In this document: in pieces, positions 53,226-61,884 of the stretch
How positions within the stretch are numbered: the first letter of the stretch is position 1
Layout: the number at the start of each line of letters is the position of its first letter
Source of the DNA: Clostridium sp. BJN0013
GTDB taxonomy: Bacteria; Bacillota; Clostridia; Clostridiales; Clostridiaceae
Assembly: GCF_040939125.1 (NCBI RefSeq)
Contig: NZ_CP162495.1
Coordinates: forward strand, 1,984,001 to 2,048,000
Length of the DNA stretch: 64,000 nucleotides
Reading direction: 5' to 3'
The notes under the pieces: model-generated
Told to the model about the DNA's origin: nothing
Databases searched by the model: none
The model's input: the letters and a program-made list of their open reading frames with translations, nothing else
Translations under genes and position numbers: made by a program

Positions 53226-54899
53226 CTATGCCGTTTTAGAATTTTTATCTGGTGGTCCCGAAATCCTCGGTTCTATTTTCCTCATGGTTACCATTTTGCC
53301 ACTACAGCATGGACATTTATTTATATCTATTCCTGCAACTTTTAAAATAAACTCTGCTGTTGTTAAATTTAATTTAGCTTTGCTTTCACTCACCGGAGCT
53401 TTAAGAATCATCTTACATTTTTTAAGTTTTGTTCTACGGTTGCGATTACTTAAGATTCCATAATGTCTTATCTTAACAAATTTAGGTGGCAGCACATGCA
53501 TTAAAAATCTACGTATGAATTCTTCAGCTGTAACTGTCATAACTTTTTCTTTATTATTATCCCGGTAATCTCTCCATTTAAAACTCACAAGTCCATTTTC
53601 AAGAGCAAGAATTCTGTTGTTTGAAATTGCAACCCTGTGTGTATATCTTCCTAAATATTCAAATACATGTTCACTGCTCTTAAATGGAGCTTTACAATAA
53701 ACCACCCATTCTTTTTTATACAACTTGTCTAAAAAGCAGTGAAAAACATCCTTGTATTTTAAATCTTCAATACCGACAGTAAATTTTAATTTGGTATTGC
53801 TGTAGTATTCTTTTTTAAGATAGTATAAAAATTTTCCGCGAAATTTTGCAGACAGGACCTTAACAGGTATAAAAAAATCTTCCTTGGAATTAATCCACCT
53901 TACCCCATCAAAAGATATTCCGCCACCGGTAACTATACAATGAATATGGGGATGATTCATAAGATTTTGTCCCCAAGTATGCAGTATTGTTGTAAAACCT
54001 ATTTCTGCACCAAGATACTTTGCATCCTTTGAAAGTTCCAGAAGAGTTTCTGATACAGACTTAAACAAAATAGAATACATCTCTTTCTGATTTGTAAGTA
54101 CCAAAAAATTTAGTTCTTCAGGTATAGTGAATACAACATGAAAATATGGTACTGGTAATAAGTCATTTTTTCTATCTTCAATCCATTTTTCTTTTTTTAA
54201 TGTCTGGCATTTAGGACAGTGTCTATCTCTACAAGAATTATAAGAAATTTTAATATGGCCGCATTCTTCACATTCATCCATGTGACCGCCTAACTTTGAC
54301 GTCCTGCATGAGATAATATTCCAAATTACCTTTTTAATGTGGAATGGCAGTTTATATTCTTTCCAGTACTCCCTTAGAACTTGAAGATTTAATTCTGATA
54401 AAAGTGAATATCGATCTTTTTTACATTTACCCTGCCTTATAAATATTTGCATATTTTTACTGTCTATATCTGTTACTTTGAGATTGCAAACCTCACTTAC
54501 TCTTAATCCTGCAGAATAAATTGTCATAAAAATTGCCTTGTGTTTAATATTTGGGGCAGCATCAAAAATAGCTTTTATCCCTTCAGGCGATAATACAACA
54601 GGTAACCTTCTACATTCTTTTATTCTCGGGATTTTATTAATATCCCAGGTCCGGTTTAAAACTTTTGTATATAAAATTTTAAGGGCTGTATAAATTGAAC
54701 CTACAGATCCTTCTGTCAAACATCTTTTTGTGATACAATAGTGTAAATACTCTTGTATTTCTTTTTCACCCAATAAATTAGGTGATTTTTTATGGTATTT
54801 TGCAAAATTGCCAACGTGATTAATATAATATTTTGTAGTAATTGGACTGTACCCTTTCAAATCCATATAGATTTTCATTTGTTTTCTTAATTCTGACAT
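53226..54899 (-). CDS. IS91-family HUH transposase fused to the N-terminal half of a tyrosine recombinase
   Basis: 557 residues from the ATG at 54899 (GAGGAG seven bases upstream). Residues 1-180 are a tyrosine recombinase: the SAM-like core-binding domain, then the start of the catalytic domain with YSAGLRVSEVCNLK (catalytic R133) and RQGKCKKDRYSLL. At about 180-185 (REYWKEYKLP) the sequence changes to IS91-type transposase: a zinc finger (C210, C213, C223, C228, C231), the HUH motif HPHIH (316-320), and the two tyrosines Y415 and Y419 in EYLGRYTHRVAIS typical of Y2 enzymes. The recombinase HxxR, His and Tyr are missing. The transposase half looks intact. Some IS91 elements carry a separate upstream recombinase gene, so the fusion may come from an in-frame deletion. 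Confidence 0.88.
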   Translation of the reverse strand: MSELRKQMKIYMDLKGYSPITTKYYINHVGNFAKYHKKSPNLLGEKEIQEYLHYCITKRCLTEGSVGSIYTALKILYTKVLNRTWDINKIPRIKECRRLPVVLSPEGIKAIFDAAPNIKHKAIFMTIYSAGLRVSEVCNLKVTDIDSKNMQIFIRQGKCKKDRYSLLSELNLQVLREYWKEYKLPFHIKKVIWNIISCRTSKLGGHMDECEECGHIKISYNSCRDRHCPKCQTLKKEKWIEDRKNDLLPVPYFHVVFTIPEELNFLVLTNQKEMYSILFKSVSETLLELSKDAKYLGAEIGFTTILHTWGQNLMNHPHIHCIVTGGGISFDGVRWINSKEDFFIPVKVLSAKFRGKFLYYLKKEYYSNTKLKFTVGIEDLKYKDVFHCFLDKLYKKEWVVYCKAPFKSSEHVFEYLGRYTHRVAISNNRILALENGLVSFKWRDYRDNNKEKVMTVTAEEFIRRFLMHVLPPKFVKIRHYGILSNRNRRTKLKKCKMILKAPVSESKAKLNLTTAEFILKVAGIDINKCPCCSGKMVTMRKIEPRISGPPDKNSKTA

Positions 54900-54965
54900 G
54901 ATAACACTCCTCAATTATTTTGATTTTTGTCCTAAAATAATAATAATTGAAGTGTTCATGATAAT

Positions 54966-55003
54966 AAAGTGGTATTTAGATAAAAATAAATACCACTTTT
55001 AAA
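54966..55003. terminator. Terminator-like hairpin right of the IS91-type gene
   Basis: AAAGTGGTATTTA pairs with TAAATACCACTTTT around AGATAAAAA. Located 65 bases upstream of the transposase gene; it could be a terminator or part of the IS91 end. Confidence 0.5.
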
Positions 55004-55146
55004 ATACATATCTTTAGATTTTACCACAGAAGTTTAAATTACTTACAACGCAGCCACCACTTAATAGTGGTTTCGTTCTAATTTACAATTACGAATTAAT
55101 ACATAACCACCCATATCAAGATTATACTAAACATAGAAAAATAATT

Positions 55147-55194
55147 AAACCGCAAACTCATTTACATTTTAAGGAATTGAGTTTGCGGTTTATC
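55147..55194. terminator. Terminator between the IS91-type gene and isp
   Basis: TAAACCGCAAACTCA pairs with TGAGTTTGCGGTTTA around a 17-base loop, with A and T flanks. It is placed downstream of the minus-strand isp gene. The remaining 250 bases around it hold no gene. Confidence 0.78.
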
Positions 55195-55302
55195 GTAGCT
55201 ACCCTAGGATTGACCCAATTACATTAAATGGACAATTATACTCTCATTGGCTCTTCCCATATTAATGCTAATCTTTTATATGAGTACTTCATCATCAACT
55301 TA

Positions 55303-56253
55303 CTAATTGAGTGATAAATTGTTGATCGAATTTTCGGACAAGAGATCCATTACAGTTAAGTAAACTAGCCCATTGCCTTCAAGTTTGGGGGAACTTCCCA
55401 ATGGTAATGTTCTTTTTATTAATTGGGCATAAAGTTCAGCCTCCGTGAGATTTCGTTCGAAGCTTGTATTGACCAGCATTTTTATCAGAGCCAGTGCCCC
55501 CGAAACATGAGGTGCAGCCATGGAGGTTCCACTCAACCTAGCATAAGTTCCATTCAAATAGGTTGATAAAATTTCCTCTCCAGGAGCTACTAAATCTATT
55601 TCATTGTTAGAATTTGAAAAATCGGAAGAGCGTCTTTGCAAGTCAATTGCACCTACACTTATCACTTCATTATAACAACCGGGATAGTCAAACTCATTTG
55701 TTGATTCATCGCCATCACCAGCATTTCCTGCCGCACAAACCACTAGAATGTTGTTGTTGACAGCTTTTTGAATGGCTTCATGTAGTTCAGGAACATCCTC
55801 TGGCCCTCCAAGCGACATGGAGATAATATCAGCTTTTTGTTCTATTGCATAGTTAATCCCATTAATAATCCATTCGTATTGACCAGAACCATCTTCATCA
55901 AGAACCTTGATAATAAGTAGATTAGCTTCAGGGGCTACCCCTACAATACCAGTATTGTTTTCTATTGCAGCGATGGTTCCTGCAACATGGGTACCATGGC
56001 CATTGTAATCCTCGTATACATCGATGTTACCCCCATCATCGTTGGTGAAATTTCTTCCGCCGACAATTCGTTCTTTTAAGTCGGGGTGGGTAGTATCGCA
56101 GCCAGTATCCAATACGGCAACTGTGATACCTTTTCCTTTTGTTTGATCCCAGATTTTTGGAGCCTGAATCATTTCCACCCCTTTGGGAACCTCATTGACC
56201 TTTTTTAGCTGTTTAATCACTTGAAACGGAATTAAATGTACTTTTCCATCCAT
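55303..56253 (-). CDS. isp: Intracellular subtilisin-type serine protease
   Basis: 316 residues, S8 family. The catalytic triad is D49 (VAVLDTGCDTTHPDL), H86 (YNGHGTHVAGTIAA) and S244 (LSGTSMAAPHVSG); the oxyanion Asn lies in CAAGNAGDG. There is no signal peptide. The N-terminus carries LIPF at 7-10, the motif of the short inhibitory extension of intracellular subtilisins (LIPY/F), which is removed on activation. Overall the protein follows B. subtilis ISP-1 block by block, including NEVPKGVEMIQAP and GSGQYEWIINGINYA. It degrades cytoplasmic protein, typically in stationary phase or sporulation. It is a single gene flanked by mobile-element debris but intact. Confidence 0.95.
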   Translation of the reverse strand: MDGKVHLIPFQVIKQLKKVNEVPKGVEMIQAPKIWDQTKGKGITVAVLDTGCDTTHPDLKERIVGGRNFTNDDGGNIDVYEDYNGHGTHVAGTIAAIENNTGIVGVAPEANLLIIKVLDEDGSGQYEWIINGINYAIEQKADIISMSLGGPEDVPELHEAIQKAVNNNILVVCAAGNAGDGDESTNEFDYPGCYNEVISVGAIDLQRRSSDFSNSNNEIDLVAPGEEILSTYLNGTYARLSGTSMAAPHVSGALALIKMLVNTSFERNLTEAELYAQLIKRTLPLGSSPKLEGNGLVYLTVMDLLSENSINNLSLN

Positions 56254-56429
56254 TTTTAATCTCCCCCTATAGAATTAAATTAACCCCAATGTTAGTATGC
56301 ATACTTTGTATAATAAATATAATATGAAGTAATACGTAATTTAATGTCTATTAATTAATTATAACTAAACGTGTAAATTTAAAGGTGAAGAAAAATGAAG
56401 AATAGAGCAAATGCATATTTAGGGGCTAT
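56254..56429. other. Upstream region of isp
   Basis: AT-rich; should contain the isp promoter (minus strand). From about 56380 the sequence may be host sequence on the far side of the miniature Tn3 element, formerly continuous with the disrupted gene to the right. Confidence 0.4.
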
Positions 56430-56599
56430 GGGGTAATACCAGCAGCTGTGTTATGAAGTGCAAAGTATCTCCAATAAATTGGATAAAATAAATGCACATT
56501 TCTCAAAAGGCGTATCAACCGTTGATACGCCTTTTGAGAATATTAATGGCCGTAGTTTTATTACTTTGTCCCTGATGACACGTTCGCTGGTAATACCCC
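56430..56599. mobile_element. 170-bp miniature Tn3-type element (TIME-like)
   Basis: Two 38-base ends face each other: left 56430-56467 begins GGGGTAATACCAGC, right 56562-56599 read on the minus strand begins GGGGTATTACCAGC; 28 of 38 positions match, all of the last seven included (CAAAGTA). The left 66 bases match the end of the Tn3 remnant at 52585-52650. A 41-base near-perfect palindrome lies in the middle. There are no genes inside. Such non-autonomous elements are moved by a Tn3 transposase in trans. No 5-bp target duplication is visible; the flanks are GCTAT and ATAAA. Confidence 0.72.
56500..56540. repeat. Perfect 20-bp inverted repeat at the centre of the miniature element
   Basis: TTCTCAAAAGGCGTATCAAC, one base, then its exact complement. 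It is a possible resolution-like site, hairpin or relic of an end-to-end join. Confidence 0.85.
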
Positions 56600-57113
56600 A
56601 TAAAGTAAAATGTATTTCCAGAAGAATATGCCTGTTTATAATATTCATAAGCAGGATCCATTAGGAGTAATGCATTACCTCCGAGGATGTTATTCATCCA
56701 TTTATGACTGTAGCATGGTTTCCTAAAATTATATAGTTGTACTCCATCTGAAGTTCTCTGTGTAACTATAGGTACTTGTAAATATCTCCAGTTATAAGAT
56801 GTTGAGATTTGTATATTTATGCTCTTTTGAGTTGTTGGCAAAACATTTTTTACATCTATTTTTTGTGTACTTAGAATTTTATTTAAATTGTTCTCATCAA
56901 TTAAATGATTACTACTAATACATGTATCACTTAATTTGATTGTTCCATAGGTATTTTTAGCTATTAGAAATCCTTTAGATAGGATTACTAAAGGATTATC
57001 TTATAGTATCTGTTACAGATGCAGCACAGTGTAATTTATACCCTTTATATTTCCCAAGATGAGTACCTTTACCATAATTGACAAACCAATTCTCAATAGT
57101 GTTTTTTATTTAG
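56600..57113 (-). pseudogene. Interrupted gene of unknown function
   Basis: On the minus strand a coding-like frame begins after a stop near 57115 (NTIENWFVNYGKGTHLGKYKG), shifts frame near 57000 (VTDTIR, then DNPLVILSKGFLIAKNTYG) and runs to SSGNTFYFM at the edge of the miniature Tn3 element. There is no start codon with an RBS. The protein resembles nothing I recognise; it has one Trp-rich stretch (TSYNWRYLQVP) and an aromatic end. It was broken by a frameshift and by the insertion. Confidence 0.55.
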
Positions 57114-57233
57114 GTAACTATTATGGAGATAAAAATTAAGGAAAAGTAATCTTTCTAAATAATAAATGGATATACTAAAGAAAAACTGTAATATAGTTGG
57201 GTTTGGGGTATAGTATTACAAGAGGTGATTAAA

Positions 57234-58934
57234 ATGGAACAACAACTCTGGTGGAAAGAAGCAGTATTTTACGAGATATATGTGAGAAGCTTTATGGATT
57301 CTACAGGGGATGGTATAGGGGATTTAAAAGGTATAATTTCAAAATTGGACTATTTAAAGGATTTGGGTATCGATGTGATATGGATTTCTCCCGTGTATAA
57401 ATCCCCTAATTGTGATAATGGATATGATATCAGCGATTATAGGGATATTTCACCAGAGTTTGGAACATTGGATGATTTTTATGATCTTCTAAAACAAGTT
57501 CATATGCGTGATATGAAGCTTATAATTGATTTAGTTATGAATCATACCAGTGATTTACATCCATGGTTTATTGAATCTAGAAGCTGCAGGAATAATTCAA
57601 AGAGAAATTTTTATATATGGAAGCAGGGGATAAAAAATAAAGAACCTAATAATTGGAAAAGTATATTTGGAGGCTCTGTTTGGGAATATGACAGAAATAC
57701 CAAGGAGTATTATTTTCACTTGTTTTCTAAAAATCAACCGGATTTAAACTGGGAAAATAGGGAAATGCGTGAAGAAATATATGATATGATAAATTGGTGG
57801 CTTGAAAGAGGCGTAGACGGCTTTAGGATAGACGCCATAAGTCATATTAAGAAAGATGTGCTTGATGAAAAAATGCCTTATGTTAAAGGGGAAAGGTATG
57901 TAAATGCCTTTGAGAGATATACTAACGTTCAAGGGATCTTTTATTATTTAAAAGAACTTAAAGAAAAGGCGCTTAATAAATACGATATTGTTACTGTAGG
58001 AGAGGCAAATGGGGTTACTGCGGAACAAGCGCCTCTCTGGGTAAATGAAAAAGATGGTATATTTAATATGATATTTCAATTTGAACTTTTGAATTTATTT
58101 GAAGCACAATCATATCATAAAGTAAATATATTAGATATAAAAAGAATCCTGTCTAAGTGGCAGAAAGTGCTGGAGAACAAAGGATGGAATGCACTATTTA
58201 TAGAAAATCATGATGTACCTCGTATTGTTTCTATTTTAGGGGATAATGAGTATTTAAGAGAAAGCGCTACTTGTATTGCAGCCATGTATTTTATGATGAG
58301 GGGTACTCCTTTTATATATCAGGGACAAGAAATTGGTATGACCAATATAAAGTTAGAAGATATTGAAGAATATAACGATATAAAAAGCAAAGAATTCTAT
58401 TACACCAAGATAAAGGAGGGAGTACCTAAAGAAAAAGTAATGAAAATATTAGGATTGTCCTCAAGAGATAATGCAAGAAGTCCCATGCAGTGGAATGATA
58501 AAAAGAATGCAGGTTTTACCACAGGTATTCCCTGGTTTAGTGTAAATGAAAATTATAAGAAAATTAATGTGGAAAATCAATTGAAGGATTCCAAGTCCAT
58601 ACTTAATTTTTATAAGAAAATGATTAGTATTAGAAGAGAAAATAAAGTTTTTATCTACGGAAATTACAAAATGATTTTGAAAGATCATATGAGTATATTT
58701 GCATATACAAGAACTTTTAAAGGTGAAAAGGCCATTGTAATATGTAATTTAAGTGCGGTTAATGCGTTATATAGATATGATACAATAAAATTAAATTATT
58801 CAAATTTTCTATTAGGTAATTATCCCATAGATAAAGAAAAATATGCTACAGAATTTGTATTAAAGCCTTATGAAACTAGAATTTATAAATTAAATTGTTT
58901 GGAGGAAGATTCAGTTTGGAAGAAAAATATGTAA
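57234..58934 (+). CDS. GH13 alpha-glucosidase (oligo-1,6-glucosidase family)
   Basis: 566 residues from the ATG at 57234 (AAGAGGTG seven bases upstream). The full GH13 barrel is visible: WWKEAVFYEIYVRSFMDSTGDGIGD at the start, DLVMNHTS, the nucleophile D200 (GFRIDAISH), the acid/base E257 (TVGEANG) and D327 (FIENHDVPR). It is cytoplasmic and splits glucose from short maltose or isomaltose-type sugars. Residue 201 after the nucleophile is Ala; in this family Val there favours alpha-1,6 bonds and Ala or Thr favours alpha-1,4, so maltose-type substrates are more likely. It overlaps the kinase gene by 19 bases. Confidence 0.94.
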   Translation: MEQQLWWKEAVFYEIYVRSFMDSTGDGIGDLKGIISKLDYLKDLGIDVIWISPVYKSPNCDNGYDISDYRDISPEFGTLDDFYDLLKQVHMRDMKLIIDLVMNHTSDLHPWFIESRSCRNNSKRNFYIWKQGIKNKEPNNWKSIFGGSVWEYDRNTKEYYFHLFSKNQPDLNWENREMREEIYDMINWWLERGVDGFRIDAISHIKKDVLDEKMPYVKGERYVNAFERYTNVQGIFYYLKELKEKALNKYDIVTVGEANGVTAEQAPLWVNEKDGIFNMIFQFELLNLFEAQSYHKVNILDIKRILSKWQKVLENKGWNALFIENHDVPRIVSILGDNEYLRESATCIAAMYFMMRGTPFIYQGQEIGMTNIKLEDIEEYNDIKSKEFYYTKIKEGVPKEKVMKILGLSSRDNARSPMQWNDKKNAGFTTGIPWFSVNENYKKINVENQLKDSKSILNFYKKMISIRRENKVFIYGNYKMILKDHMSIFAYTRTFKGEKAIVICNLSAVNALYRYDTIKLNYSNFLLGNYPIDKEKYATEFVLKPYETRIYKLNCLEEDSVWKKNM

Positions 58935-59869
58935 TAGGAGTTGATTTAGGGGGCACTAAAATAGCTGCTGCTTTAGTGGATTTTAAAGGAGCAATAATAT
59001 GTAAATATACCTTGCCTACAAAAGCGGAAAAAGGAGAAAAATATATATTAGATAATATAATAAAAATCATAGAAAAAGTAATGAACTTTGGCGGAGTTTG
59101 TAGTAAAAAAATAAAATGTATTGGATTAGGAGCTCCGGGTCCTCTTGATATAGACAAAGGAAAAATTATATGTACTCCAAACCTGCCCTTTAAAAATTTT
59201 AATATTGTAAGCCCCTTGAAAAATCATTTTAAGATGCCCGTATTTTTAGATAATGATGGTAATGCTGCGGCTATAGGCGAACACACGTTCGGTGCAGGAA
59301 AAGGAATTAATAATATGGTGTTTATAACTGTTTCTACGGGGATAGGAGGAGGAGCAATATTAAATGGACAGATATATAGGGGTAATACCAAAAATGCTCT
59401 GGAAATAGGACATATGACCTTAGATGCACAGGGTCCGCTTTGCAATTGTGGTAATTTTGGATGTGCAGAAGTAATGGCTTCAGGAACAGCTATAGCTAGA
59501 GAAGCAAAAAAAGCAGTAGAGATGGGATATAACACCACACTTGCATTATATAAAAATATAACTTCAAAAGAGGTCTTTAAAGAAGCTCAATTGGGAGATA
59601 GTATATCACAAAACATACTAGATACAACTTTAAATTATCTGGGTATATGTGTAGCGAATATAATTACTTGTTTAGATCCGGAAGCTGTGATTATAGGTGG
59701 AGGAGTCTCAAAAGGGGGAAAAATCATCTTTGATAAAATAAATGAAGTAGTGAAAAGGAGATGTTTTGATACAGTAAGTAAAAATACAAGGATACTTCCT
59801 GCACTTTTAGGAACAGATGCAGGCGTTATAGGAGCTGCAGCACTTGCATTTATAGAAGAAAAATTTTAG
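58916..59869 (+). CDS. ROK-family glucokinase
   Basis: 317 residues. The start is taken as TTG at 58916, nine bases after GGAGGAAG; it gives MEEKYVIGVDLGGTK, the usual ROK start. ATP-binding signatures: IGVDLGGTKIAAALVD, and STGIGGGAI. The sugar-binding region contains LDNDGNAAAIGEH and EIGHMTLD, followed by the ROK zinc motif CNCGNFGCAEVMASG. It phosphorylates glucose released by the adjacent alpha-glucosidase, the likely reason for the translational overlap. The DNA-binding domain of ROK repressors is absent. Confidence 0.92.
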   Translation: MEEKYVIGVDLGGTKIAAALVDFKGAIICKYTLPTKAEKGEKYILDNIIKIIEKVMNFGGVCSKKIKCIGLGAPGPLDIDKGKIICTPNLPFKNFNIVSPLKNHFKMPVFLDNDGNAAAIGEHTFGAGKGINNMVFITVSTGIGGGAILNGQIYRGNTKNALEIGHMTLDAQGPLCNCGNFGCAEVMASGTAIAREAKKAVEMGYNTTLALYKNITSKEVFKEAQLGDSISQNILDTTLNYLGICVANIITCLDPEAVIIGGGVSKGGKIIFDKINEVVKRRCFDTVSKNTRILPALLGTDAGVIGAAALAFIEEKF

Positions 59870-59900
59870 TGGTTTTCTTCTATAAATTATGTGGATCAAT

Positions 59901-60308
59901 TTAAAAAAGAACCTCAGTCTCATCTGGAGTTTCATCTGGGTTATCTAGTGGTGCAGTAGGTGAAATAGATGTTCTAATTTCTCCACCAGTTTCTTTTACA
60001 ATTTTATTTAATTTATCAATATCATCATCCGTAATAAAATCCGCATCCACTATTACTTTATAGCAGATGTTCTCAATCTCTCTGAAACTACCAAAACCGC
60101 CCATTATAGGACTTCCAGGATGAGAACTGTATAAGGAATTTCTATAATTTATTATATTTGAAAAGTTCATTTCCGAATCTGAATCCATAGTATTTATGTC
60201 TATGTAATTATCATTTAAATCAAGAGCAGTGTTAAAACCATTCAAGTTAAGTTCTTCTACTGCAATATTAGCGTTTTTTATCCCTCTATAGTGAATTTCA
60301 ATTCTCAT
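59901..60308 (-). CDS. Hypothetical protein
   Basis: 135 residues starting at MRIEIHYRG (ATG at 60308, AAGGAGG eight bases upstream); two earlier Met codons are less well placed. Not recognised. It starts with a strand-rich segment, has an acidic and polar middle (NYIDINTMDSDSEMNF), a Gly/Ser/Pro stretch (SSHPGSPIMGGFGSF) and an acidic C-terminus (NPDETPDETEVLF). There is no signal peptide or membrane segment. It ends convergently on the kinase gene, 31 bases away. Confidence 0.6.
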   Translation of the reverse strand: MRIEIHYRGIKNANIAVEELNLNGFNTALDLNDNYIDINTMDSDSEMNFSNIINYRNSLYSSHPGSPIMGGFGSFREIENICYKVIVDADFITDDDIDKLNKIVKETGGEIRTSISPTAPLDNPDETPDETEVLF

Positions 60309-60427
60309 TTTTACCATCCTCCTTATGAAATATATAATGTATTTTCCCACTTATTTTAAATAATATTCAATTTCTTAAAGTAGCCTATTTTTGATCACTT
60401 ACATATTTATATATTGAGGTGATTTTA

Positions 60428-61348
60428 TTGATAGTAGATGCTGTATTTGAAGGTGGGGGAATGAAAGGAATAGGTCTTGTAGGGGCAGTATGTTATTTTG
60501 AAAAAATGGGATATAAATGGAATAGATTTGCAGGAACTTCTGCTGGGGCAATAATAGCTGCTCTTTTAGCAGTGGGGTATACAGGGGAAGAATTGAAAGA
60601 TATCATTATGAATTTGGATGAAAAAATATTTTTCAAGAAGAAAAAAATATGGGAGCTTTCCATGATAAAAAAATCTATCTCATTTTTCAAAGATAAAGGT
60701 ATATATTCTTCAGATGCTGTGGAGAAATATATAAGACAATTACTGATTAAAAAAGGTAAGATAACTTTTGGAGATATAAGTATAGATGGAAAATCTCCTC
60801 TTAAAATAATAGCTTCGGATATAACAAAAAAAACTATGTTGATATTGCCAGATGATTTAAAAAACTATGGAATAGACCCTATGAAATTTGAAATATCCGA
60901 GGCAGTGAGAATGAGTATTAGTATACCTTTATATTTTAAACCAGTAAAATTTCATTATAAAGAAGGCTGCAGTTATATAGTTGATGGAGGTATACTTAGT
61001 AATTTCCCTATTTGGATATTTGATACGGAAAAAGTTCCAGCCTGGCCTACTATAGGATTTAAACTAGTAGAAAACAGTGTGAGTTATAAAGAATCTAAAA
61101 AAACGGATTTTATTTCATATTTATTTGATATAATGGAAACTATGCTTGATAAAAATGAGGAGATATATGTAAAAGACAAATATGCAGTTAGAACTGTTTT
61201 TATCCCAACTCTTGGAGTTAAGGCTACTGAGTTTAATATTTCTAAAGAAATGAGATTGAAATTATTTAAATCAGGGTATAATAGTGCAGAACGTTTTCTA
61301 CATCTATGGGATTTTCAAAATTATATAAGAGATTATGTGGTTAAATAA
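60428..61348 (+). CDS. Patatin-like phospholipase
   Basis: 306 residues from TTG at 60428 (GAGGTG at six bases); the GTG at 60419 lies in the RBS. The patatin signatures are complete: the oxyanion GGGMKGIGLVGA (9-20), the nucleophile S38 in GTSAGA, and the catalytic Asp in the VDGGILSNFP motif. These enzymes hydrolyse acyl esters of lipids. No secretion signal is seen, so it is probably cytoplasmic. It is a single gene with a strong terminator after it; divergent from the hypothetical gene at 59901. Confidence 0.9.
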   Translation: MIVDAVFEGGGMKGIGLVGAVCYFEKMGYKWNRFAGTSAGAIIAALLAVGYTGEELKDIIMNLDEKIFFKKKKIWELSMIKKSISFFKDKGIYSSDAVEKYIRQLLIKKGKITFGDISIDGKSPLKIIASDITKKTMLILPDDLKNYGIDPMKFEISEAVRMSISIPLYFKPVKFHYKEGCSYIVDGGILSNFPIWIFDTEKVPAWPTIGFKLVENSVSYKESKKTDFISYLFDIMETMLDKNEEIYVKDKYAVRTVFIPTLGVKATEFNISKEMRLKLFKSGYNSAERFLHLWDFQNYIRDYVVK

Positions 61349-61386
61349 AAAATTATGTAATGGATTTTAAAAATTAATTAATTTAA

Positions 61387-61424
61387 GGTAGATTGATGCG
61401 AAGTTTGCATCAGTCTATTTTTGT
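61387..61424 (+). terminator. Terminator after the patatin-like gene
   Basis: TAGATTGATGC pairs with GCATCAGTCTA around GAAGTTT, followed by TTTTTG. Confidence 0.85.
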
Positions 61425-61884
61425 AGAAAATTAATTATAAGTAATTATTAGAATAAGTCCTGAAGGTATATTGCCAATATCGACGAAGCTACTCTTATTA
61501 GTGTATTTTTGTCTGTCATTAAATGATAATATTTTACGAATTTTTTAGTTTGGTGACTATATTATCGTATTTCATGTAAATATAAGACGATTATAAAAAA
61601 TAAATTTTTAAATTCTCCGACAGATTATAGCAATATATTTAAAAATTACATGATATACTATATTCAATATCAAATTATAAAACAAGAGAACTTATAATAG
61701 TGAAAAATTATTCACATCATTAGTTCTTAGAGACTCTATAAAAACCTAGGTTGTTAAAATTTGGTATAATTGTGTTTTAATATTAAAAAGATTATACAAA
61801 CGAAGAATTAATGGAGGGATTAATCTTTTCTTTGGATCTGAATTTAACAGTAAAAAATTTTTAGTAAGAAAAGGAATATTATTT
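61425..61884. other. Promoter region of the secreted-protein gene
   Basis: 460 bases without a gene. TATAAT at about 61765 is a probable -10 box, although no good -35 box stands 17 bases before it. The 120 bases after it would be a fairly long 5' leader ending with AAAGGAA before the ATG at 61885. Confidence 0.4.
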
